This document shows positions 6,634-11,267 of a stretch of DNA of 11,267 nt, piece after piece. How positions within the stretch are numbered: position 1 is the stretch's first letter; the number at the start of each line of letters is the position of its first letter. The notes under the pieces were generated by a model. It was not told where the DNA came from and did no database searches. It saw only the letters and a program-made list of their open reading frames with translations. The stretch lies in NCBI GenBank assembly GCA_003601695.1, contig PIYH01000036.1, positions 1 to 11,267 of the forward strand, given 5' to 3'. This stretch comes from Candidatus Bathyarchaeota archaeon. Lineage in GTDB: Archaea; Thermoproteota; Bathyarchaeia; Bathyarchaeales; DTEX01. The position numbers and the translations under genes are program-made.

Positions 6634-7566
6634 GTGGTTAAAATCCTAATCTGCGACCCCATCAATCCGGAGGGTATTAAAAGGCTGAGAAAAGCAGGTT
6701 TTGATATCAAGTTCTTAACGCGGAGGGAGATGTTAAAGGAAGAAGTTCAAGAATGTGACGCTCTTATTGTGAGAAGCAGGACAAAAGTTACGCGTGACCT
6801 TATCAAGCGCGGAAAACGCCTTAAAATGATAGCCCGAGCGGGATCTGGTCTTGACAACATAGATCTAAAGGCAGCTGAGGCGAGCGGGATCAGGGTTGTG
6901 AACGCACCGGAGGCACCAGCTGACTCCGTAGCTGAATTAACCATTGGACTTGTGATAGCTCTAGCCCGCAAGATAACTTTCGCAGACATGTCAATGAAGC
7001 GGGGAAAATGGCTCAAAAAAGAGCTAAAGGGATTCTTGTTGAAAGGTAAAAAATTAGGGCTGATCGGGCTGGGAAATATAGGTCTAAGAGTCGCTAGAAT
7101 AGCTAAGGCTATAGGAATGAAGATCCTTGTGACTAAAAGAACTCCTCCCTCTCCACAGTTGCTGGAAGAGATGGAGGCTGATTTTCTCTCTTTAGATGAT
7201 CTGCTGAGACAAAGCGATATAATATCCATTCACGTTCCATTGACAGAGGAGACGAAGCGTATGATAGATGTCGAGGAGATCAACAAAATGAAGGATGGAG
7301 TTTTCCTTATTAACACGTCTAGAGGAGAAGTGGTTAACGAGAAAGCCCTATTAGATGCATTAAACACCGGAAAGATTGGAGGTGTAGCTCTCGACGTCTA
7401 TGAAACCGAACCTCCTAAGAACTTAGAGCTGATCAGGCATCCGAACGTAATATGTACTCCTCATATAGGAGCTCAGACGATTGAAGCTCAAAGAGAGGCA
7501 TCATTGATAATTGCTGACAAAATAATCCACTTCTTTAAATACTCAAACAATAATTCTCTTGAGTAA
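6634..7566 (+). CDS. D-2-hydroxyacid dehydrogenase, SerA (phosphoglycerate dehydrogenase)-like
   Basis: A 310-residue D-isomer-specific 2-hydroxyacid dehydrogenase, the ACT-less length common for archaeal SerA. Visible are the substrate-side segment RAGSGLDNIDL (68-78), NAPEAPADSVAEL (90-102), the dinucleotide motif GLGNIG (145-150), catalytic Arg230 in NTSRGEVV, Glu259 in YETEP and His277 in TPHIG. The catalytic trio of Arg, Glu and His is complete. The strand after the GxGxxG ends ILVTKRT (164-170). NAD-specific relatives carry an acidic residue there, so NADP(H) use is possible. Phosphoglycerate oxidation for serine synthesis is the default assignment; hydroxypyruvate, glyoxylate or another 2-keto acid are alternatives. 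The GTG start has GGAGG at 6621-6625; an out-of-frame ATG at 6630 reads only four codons. A LarA homologue follows 51 bases downstream on the same strand, so the two are probably co-transcribed and may share a hydroxyacid substrate. Confidence 0.85.
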   Translation: MVKILICDPINPEGIKRLRKAGFDIKFLTRREMLKEEVQECDALIVRSRTKVTRDLIKRGKRLKMIARAGSGLDNIDLKAAEASGIRVVNAPEAPADSVAELTIGLVIALARKITFADMSMKRGKWLKKELKGFLLKGKKLGLIGLGNIGLRVARIAKAIGMKILVTKRTPPSPQLLEEMEADFLSLDDLLRQSDIISIHVPLTEETKRMIDVEEINKMKDGVFLINTSRGEVVNEKALLDALNTGKIGGVALDVYETEPPKNLELIRHPNVICTPHIGAQTIEAQREASLIIADKIIHFFKYSNNNSLE

Positions 7567-7617
7567 CATCTAGGATTCCCTCGGAAGATAATCGTAAAAG
7601 AGTAGAAGGTTTTCCTT

Positions 7618-8868
7618 ATGGTTGAGATATGGCTCCCTTATGGAAGCACCGAAGTATGTGTAAGAGTTCCTGTAAATAACATGCTTGACTTAATTGAGCC
7701 CAAGAAGGTACGTGGAGCTCAGAATCCTCAAGAGGAGATGCGAAACGCGCTAAAAAATCCTTTAGCATCCTCACGCCTAGCAGATATAGCTAGACCCGGA
7801 GCGAAGGTAACTATAGTCTTAAAAGACTCCGGTGTCTCAACAGATCGTATAGTTCTCTCAGCCTTGATGGAAGAATTAAAATTGTCAGGCGTAAGGGAAA
7901 ATGATGTTATAGTTTTAGTTGCACATGATCCCTTTAAGACTGCATCTTCAGACCGTGTCCTTTCTGCGCTTAATGCAGAAACATTTAAGATTATGCAGCA
8001 TGACCCAAGCGGTCATGACGGAATATATATGGATAAAACCTCACGTGGAACTAAGATCTTCCTAAATAAGATGTTTGCAGAGGCAGATGTGAAGATTCTC
8101 GCCGGCCCGGTTGAGCCGCATCCAGTCGCCGGATATAGCGGTGGATGCGAATTAATCATGCCTGGAGTGGCAAGGATAGATTCTATAAACAAAGTTTTTC
8201 AGCTTGGACTTAATGAGAAAGCAGTTATGGGAAATTTGAGAGATAATCCTGTTCATGAGGAGATGGTTGAAGCCGCTAGTCTCGCTGATGTTGATTTTAC
8301 AGTGAACATCGTTAGAAATGACGCCTTCGATCTTGTGAAGGTATTTGCAGGCGACTTTAATAAAGCATTTGAAGAAGCCATCACATTTGCAGAAAATATA
8401 TACAAAGTTCCTGTAGAGGACCGAGCTGACGTAGTATTTGTAAGCCCCGGAGGCTTAGCTTTTGACTTAACTCTCCAAGATGCTGTTGCATGTCTATATG
8501 GTGCTTTAAGAGTATTAAGAAGAAGGAAGAACATAGCCTTGATTGCTGAGTGCTCATCAGGATGCGGAGACAAGGAGTTCATAGAGGCAATGTCTAAATC
8601 CGCAGATCTGAAGGATTTACGTAAGGATTTGAAGAAAAAGTTTAGCATTCCTAAGCTCATAGCATATAGATCAATGAGTATTCTCCAAGAGGCTAATATA
8701 CTAATCGTTTCAGCGATACCAAGTTATTATATATCTCAAATTTCTAGGATGAAGATTGCAAGAACCGTTAATGAAGCGTTTCGTTTATTCCTAGATACTG
8801 TTGGAAGTAAAGGAAAGTTCTCCTTTATTCCAAAGGGATGCTTAACTATACCTTTTATGAAAACGTAG
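7618..8868 (+). CDS. LarA-family (DUF2088, lactate racemase-like) protein with altered active site
   Basis: A 416-residue homologue of the nickel-pincer lactate racemase LarA, with normal family length and both domains. Recognisable segments are LPYGS near the N-terminus, G-A-K-V-T-I-V-L-K-D (61-70), the block VEPHPVAGYSGG (165-176) followed by I-M-P-G-V, GNLRDNPVHEEMVEAA (205-220), and SPGGLAFD (276-283). Compared by memory with the Lactobacillus plantarum enzyme, His174 is kept (His168). The cofactor-tethering Lys184 is Glu178, the nickel ligand His200 has no counterpart, Arg75 is Val73, Lys298 is Ala291, and the His108 position is not His. Lactate racemization is therefore doubtful; it may be a different enzyme or a cofactor-free relative. 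The ATG is preceded by AAGGT seven bases upstream. It follows the dehydrogenase gene by 51 bases. No larB, larC or larE cofactor gene is in the window. Confidence 0.82.
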   Translation: MVEIWLPYGSTEVCVRVPVNNMLDLIEPKKVRGAQNPQEEMRNALKNPLASSRLADIARPGAKVTIVLKDSGVSTDRIVLSALMEELKLSGVRENDVIVLVAHDPFKTASSDRVLSALNAETFKIMQHDPSGHDGIYMDKTSRGTKIFLNKMFAEADVKILAGPVEPHPVAGYSGGCELIMPGVARIDSINKVFQLGLNEKAVMGNLRDNPVHEEMVEAASLADVDFTVNIVRNDAFDLVKVFAGDFNKAFEEAITFAENIYKVPVEDRADVVFVSPGGLAFDLTLQDAVACLYGALRVLRRRKNIALIAECSSGCGDKEFIEAMSKSADLKDLRKDLKKKFSIPKLIAYRSMSILQEANILIVSAIPSYYISQISRMKIARTVNEAFRLFLDTVGSKGKFSFIPKGCLTIPFMKT

Positions 8869-8888
8869 TTCACCACTAGCGGTTAAAT

Positions 8889-8906
8889 AAGAAAAGATAA
8901 ATTTTT
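8889..8906 (+). promoter_or_regulatory. Candidate promoter of the acetyltransferase gene
   Basis: AAGAAAAG followed by ATAAATTTTT resembles a BRE and TATA box. Initiation near 8928 would leave a short leader before the TTG at 8954. It is weak and overlaps the terminator-like T run, so read-through from the upstream genes is an alternative. Confidence 0.35.
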
Positions 8907-8916
8907 TCGCCTTTTA
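8902..8916 (+). terminator. T-rich terminator after the LarA-family gene
   Basis: TTTTTTCGCCTTTT starts about 33 bases after the stop codon and fits an archaeal U-tract terminator. It overlaps the candidate promoter of the next gene. Confidence 0.4.
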
Positions 8917-8953
8917 GGTATTTTCTAGATCAACATGAAATAAGTGATGAGAA

Positions 8954-9442
8954 TTGCCTCCTTCATATATCCTAAGAAGATTTGAATTGAGAGATCTTCC
9001 ACGGGTTATAAGCATAAATCGTAGATGTTTACCTGAGAATTATTCAGAGAGCTTCTTCATTAGCCACCATGAAAACTTTCCGGAGATCTTTCTTGTGGCA
9101 GAAAAAGATGGCGAAGTAGTTGGTTATGTAATGTGTAGAGTAGAAATCGATTTTTCACAATTCAGTCTTATACCATTCTCTTCTCCCAAGAAGGGACATA
9201 TAATCTCGATTGCTGTTCTTCCGGAGCACCAAAGAAAGGGTATAGGACGTGCATTGATAGAGAAGGCTCTGGAGAACATGGTGAAGATATATAATGCTAA
9301 AAGATGCTACTTAGAAGTTCGCGTCAGCAATTACCCCGCGATAAATCTATACAAAAAAACCGGCTTTGAGGTTCAAAGAATCATTAGAGGATATTATGCT
9401 GATGGAGAAAACGCGTATATAATGAGTAAAGACCTCCAATAG
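8954..9442 (+). CDS. GNAT acetyltransferase, RimI/Ard1-like (protein N-alpha-acetyltransferase family)
   Basis: A 162-residue GCN5-related acetyltransferase close to RimI and archaeal Ard1. The N-terminus has the RimI-type pattern I-L-R-R-F-x-x-R-D-L with INRRCLPENYS at 21-31. Motif A, which binds acetyl-CoA, is ISIAVLPEHQRKGIGRAL (84-101) with Q93-R-K-G-I-G. Motif B is YLEVRVSNYPAINLYKKTGF (119-138), and the end R-G-Y-Y-A-D-G-E-N-A-Y-I-M matches the family's substrate-binding C-terminus. It probably acetylates protein N-termini in the cytoplasm. The start is TTG: an in-frame TGA at 8948-8950 sits just two codons upstream, no ATG or GTG occurs early in the frame, and AGTGATG (8943-8949) provides a ribosome binding site. 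It stands alone between the LarA unit and the flavoenzyme gene with no obvious functional link to either. Confidence 0.88.
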   Translation: MPPSYILRRFELRDLPRVISINRRCLPENYSESFFISHHENFPEIFLVAEKDGEVVGYVMCRVEIDFSQFSLIPFSSPKKGHIISIAVLPEHQRKGIGRALIEKALENMVKIYNAKRCYLEVRVSNYPAINLYKKTGFEVQRIIRGYYADGENAYIMSKDLQ

Positions 9443-9552
9443 TTCTTAATCATCAAGTCTCCTAAGAGATTTTCAGATATTTATGCCTCTTTAATGTGAG
9501 GTATAGATTAATTTTAGAGTAGAGTCTAAGAAGTATTCGCGGTTATATGTGC

Positions 9553-9566
9553 GAAAGATTTATGTT
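9553..9566 (+). promoter_or_regulatory. Candidate promoter of the flavin oxidoreductase gene
   Basis: CGAAAGATTTATGT has a BRE-like CGAAA followed by a TATA-like TTTATG. It predicts initiation near 9590, just before the palindrome at 9595. A second A/T-rich candidate, GAATAAATATTG (9669-9680), would start transcription at the initiation codon and bypass the ribosome binding site, so it is less likely. Confidence 0.4.
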
Positions 9567-9576
9567 TCATTGAGTT

Positions 9577-9585
9577 CTTTTTTTA
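9577..9585 (+). terminator. T7 run, candidate terminator of the acetyltransferase transcript
   Basis: A run of seven T (9578-9584) lies about 135 bases after the acetyltransferase stop and directly before the predicted start of the next transcript. It could end the upstream message. Confidence 0.35.
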
Positions 9586-9594
9586 CGTTAATTT

Positions 9595-9611
9595 GCATGT
9601 TCCAAACATGC
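9595..9611. promoter_or_regulatory. 17-bp palindrome containing GTTccaAAC, a SurR-like operator candidate
   Basis: GCATGTT-CCA-AACATGC is a perfect 7-bp inverted repeat with a 3-base spacer. Its core GTT-N3-AAC is the published recognition core of SurR, the redox-sensing ArsR-type regulator of Thermococcales. The extended SurR site asks for GTT five bases further; here GTG occurs at 9613-9615, one mismatch. It lies between the predicted promoter and the flavoenzyme gene, a repressor-like position. Whether this organism has a SurR homologue is not known from the window. Confidence 0.45.
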
Positions 9612-9687
9612 CGTGTGATATCTGTTGATGCTGTTGGAAAAGCGACTAAGGAACCTCTGTAATCTTAAGAATAAATATTGCATCTTT

Positions 9688-9693
9688 AAGGAG
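9688..9693 (+). promoter_or_regulatory. Ribosome binding site of the flavin oxidoreductase gene
   Basis: AAGGAG lies ten bases before the ATG at 9704 and supports that start. The spacer contains the 8-bp palindrome GACCGGTC (9695-9702). Confidence 0.65.
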
Positions 9694-9703
9694 AGACCGG
9701 TCG

Positions 9704-11047
9704 ATGGTTAGAAAAATTGTGATAATAGGAGCGCATGCCGCGGGAACAGATGCCGCCTCAGCTGCTAGGAAGACCGATAGATCCGCTGAGATAACGTTAA
9801 TTACAGATCAGAGCGTTGCTGGATATTCCCCATGTGGGATTCCATTTGTTCTAGGAGGGCATATAGCTAGTTTTGAGGATCTCATAGTTTTTCCTTTATC
9901 ATATTATAGAATGATGAAGATAGATCTGAGGCTGGAAACTAAGGCTAGAGCAATCAACGTCGAAGATAAAACGGTGGAGATTGAAGATAAGAAAGGAGAT
10001 AGTGAGACTCTTCAATATGATAGCTTGATTCTTGCAACAGGAGCGTACCCTTTTATTCCGCCGATAAAAGGAAGAGAGAAGAAGGGGGTTTTCACTCTTA
10101 GAACACTTGATGATGGAAAGAGAATACATCGGGCCTTAAAAAGATCAAAAGCCGCCATCGTTGTAGGAGCCGGAGCTATAGGCGTGGAGACGGCGGTTTC
10201 ATTTAGGGAGCGAGGATTAAAGACAACCATTGTGGAGTTTCTTCCGCAAGTCTGTCCAGCAGCTCTAGATAGAGATATGGCAAGAATTGTTCAAAAATAT
10301 CTTGAAGAGAAAGACATCAAGATCATAATAGGTAAGAGAGTTAATGAAATTCTTGGAGACGATCATGTGAGTGGGGTTTGCGTAGATGGAAATGAGATCC
10401 CTGCAGATTTAGTTCTCATAGCAACCGGTGTGAGACCGAATGTAAAGCTCGCAAAGGAGGCTGGCATAGAGATAGGGGAGATGGGAGGAATAAAGACTAA
10501 CTTGAGGATGGAGACTAGTGTAAAGGATGTATATGCTGCTGGTGACTGCGTCGAATCAATAAGCCCAATTACTCAAAGACCGATCCTTAGCCAGCTAGGC
10601 ACGACAGCTGTGAGGCAGGGAAAAGTCGCCGGCATAAATGCCGCCGGCGGATACTCATTATTCTTAGGATGCCTCTGCTCATTCGTTACGAAGCTCTTTG
10701 ATTTAGAGATAGGCGCCGTCGGCTTAACTGAAGCCATGGCCAAGCGTGCCGGAATCGAGACAGTATCCGGAACTATAACTTCCAAAACTAGAGCTGATTA
10801 TTATCCTGGAGGTAAACAGATAAGAGTGAAAATATTAGTCGACAGAGAAACTGAGAGGATAATCGGTGGGCAGATAGTTGGAGGAGAAGAGGTAACTCAA
10901 CGAGTTAACGCTCTCTCCTTTGCTATACAGAAGGGTATGACGGTGAGGGAGCTTGCTAAGGCTGATACATGCTACGCTCCACCAGTAAATGAGACATGGG
11001 AGCCAATGGTCCTAGCGGCTGAAGTTGCGATGAGAAAGCTCCGATAA
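9704..11047 (+). CDS. FAD-dependent pyridine nucleotide-disulfide oxidoreductase (CoA-disulfide reductase / NADH oxidase / sulfur reductase family)
   Basis: A 447-residue flavoenzyme of the single-cysteine group that includes CoA-disulfide reductase, NADH oxidase and archaeal NAD(P)H sulfur oxidoreductase. The FAD-binding N-terminus reads IIGAHAAG (7-14), with His where many relatives have the middle Gly. The redox Cys44 is in GYSPCGIPF. ATGAYPFIPP follows at 111-120. The NAD(H) site has GAGAIG (155-160) and ends in Glu178 (TIVE), pointing to NADH. The second FAD motif is VYAAGDC (276-282). The dimerization domain starts near 330 and ends with DTCYAPPVNETWEP, whose Tyr424 matches a conserved residue of CoA-disulfide reductases. 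An unusual GCLCS (322-326) replaces the usual L-G-T. It may reduce CoA disulfide, polysulfide or oxygen in the cytoplasm. The gene is alone, with its own regulatory region, and faces a winged-helix gene 23 bases away. Confidence 0.88.
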   Translation: MVRKIVIIGAHAAGTDAASAARKTDRSAEITLITDQSVAGYSPCGIPFVLGGHIASFEDLIVFPLSYYRMMKIDLRLETKARAINVEDKTVEIEDKKGDSETLQYDSLILATGAYPFIPPIKGREKKGVFTLRTLDDGKRIHRALKRSKAAIVVGAGAIGVETAVSFRERGLKTTIVEFLPQVCPAALDRDMARIVQKYLEEKDIKIIIGKRVNEILGDDHVSGVCVDGNEIPADLVLIATGVRPNVKLAKEAGIEIGEMGGIKTNLRMETSVKDVYAAGDCVESISPITQRPILSQLGTTAVRQGKVAGINAAGGYSLFLGCLCSFVTKLFDLEIGAVGLTEAMAKRAGIETVSGTITSKTRADYYPGGKQIRVKILVDRETERIIGGQIVGGEEVTQRVNALSFAIQKGMTVRELAKADTCYAPPVNETWEPMVLAAEVAMRKLR

Positions 11048-11070
11048 TTCTTTAAGAATGCTCTCTTTCT
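11048..11070. terminator. Short shared 3' region between convergent genes
   Basis: The 23-bp gap between the flavoenzyme and winged-helix stop codons is pyrimidine-rich on the plus strand (CTCTCTTTCTTT) and is the only place for the flavoenzyme transcript to terminate before entering the opposing gene. Confidence 0.35.
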
Positions 11071-11267
11071 TTAATTATCGTGGTAATCATCTAGTGTTGC
11101 ATCAGATTCCTCGACGAGTCCTTTCTTTTTTAGATGCCTAAGAGCAGCTGAGACTTCCCATAGATGACAGTTGAGTTTTCTCCATATAGCCGAAAGGGGC
11201 AACGTTTTTTTCTCTTCTAAGAGCTTAAGAATTTCAGTCTCAAGATCCTCTAAGGAACGACGCTTAT
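11071..11267 (-). CDS. Winged helix-turn-helix DNA-binding protein, C-terminal fragment (5' end off window)
   Basis: Sixty-four complete codons before a TAA stop (11073-11071) are visible on the minus strand, with the frame open to the right edge and no start codon in view. The fragment reads as one helix-turn-helix unit: a first helix LEDLETEILKLLEEK, a second around PLSAIWRKLN, a recognition-helix-like HLWEVSAALRHLKKKGLVEE, then a short acidic tail with little room for a wing. This is the shape of MarR/ArsR/Lrp-type DNA-binding domains and of many small archaeal regulators. A single Cys (in LNCHLW) sits at the turn. Because the N-terminal part is missing, an effector domain cannot be excluded. 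It is convergent with the flavoenzyme gene, so regulation of that gene is only a possibility. Confidence 0.65.
   Translation of the reverse strand, partial: KRRSLEDLETEILKLLEEKKTLPLSAIWRKLNCHLWEVSAALRHLKKKGLVEESDATLDDYHDN

Noticed and set aside
6747..7229. A 160-codon minus-strand frame inside the dehydrogenase gene
   Set aside because: It is antisense to strongly conserved dehydrogenase motifs, low in complexity (Ser/Leu/Arg/Ile-rich), and shows no domain.
7567..7617. A separate promoter for the LarA-family gene
   Set aside because: The 51-bp gap has no convincing TATA box and no T-rich terminator before it, so co-transcription with the dehydrogenase is simpler.
8253..8660. A 135-codon minus-strand frame inside the LarA-family gene
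   Set aside because: It mirrors the codon pattern of the real gene on the plus strand and has no recognisable motif.
9664..9682. AATAAATATT as the main TATA box of the flavoenzyme gene
   Set aside because: Initiation 25 bases downstream would fall after the AAGGAG ribosome binding site and make that site useless. The upstream candidate near 9553 fits better.

Overview
The window looks like a piece of a thermophilic archaeal genome, most plausibly from the TACK/Bathyarchaeia-like part of the tree, though the lineage cannot be fixed by eye. The evidence is: GGTGAT- and GGAGG-type ribosome binding sites, TATA-like boxes before gene groups and pyrimidine-rich stretches after them, frequent AGA/AGG/ATA codons with GTG and TTG starts, a solute-binding protein with an N-terminal hydrophobic anchor but no lipobox cysteine, an archaeal-type ACT-less SerA-like dehydrogenase, and a RimI/Ard1-type acetyltransferase. 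G+C looks to be a little over 40 percent.

Layout. 1-1486 (+) is the C-terminal half of a GH38 alpha-mannosidase whose catalytic domain lies off the left edge. 1487-2032 is a 546-bp stretch with no intact gene; it has several small hairpins and possibly a decayed gene. 2033-6273 (-) is a complete, tightly packed CUT1 carbohydrate ABC importer operon, transcribed in the order binding protein, permease 1, permease 2, ATPase, and convergent with the mannosidase. 6274-6633 is a divergent promoter region carrying three copies of a 9-bp motif and a dyad. 6634-8868 (+) is a two-gene unit of a D-2-hydroxyacid/phosphoglycerate dehydrogenase and a LarA (DUF2088) homologue. 8954-9442 (+) is a RimI-like GNAT acetyltransferase. 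9443-9703 holds regulatory DNA including a 17-bp palindrome. 9704-11047 (+) is a CoA-disulfide reductase/NADH oxidase-family flavoenzyme. 11071-11267 (-) is the C-terminal end of a winged-helix protein, cut by the right edge.

How it fits together. The left half reads as an oligosaccharide uptake and breakdown locus: import by the CUT1 transporter, then intracellular hydrolysis by the GH38 enzyme. The middle pair may handle a 2-hydroxyacid. However, the LarA homologue appears to lack most of the residues that hold the nickel-pincer cofactor and do racemase chemistry, so its reaction is open. The right-hand flavoenzyme resembles the archaeal NAD(P)H sulfur oxidoreductase/CoA-disulfide reductase group. 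Its upstream palindrome contains GTTccaAAC, matching the core of the site recognised by the redox regulator SurR in Thermococcales.

No RNA gene, insertion sequence, CRISPR array or clearly new defence or mobile system was seen. The most unusual items are the LarA homologue with missing key residues, the SurR-like palindrome, and the triplicated motif between the divergent transporter and dehydrogenase genes.
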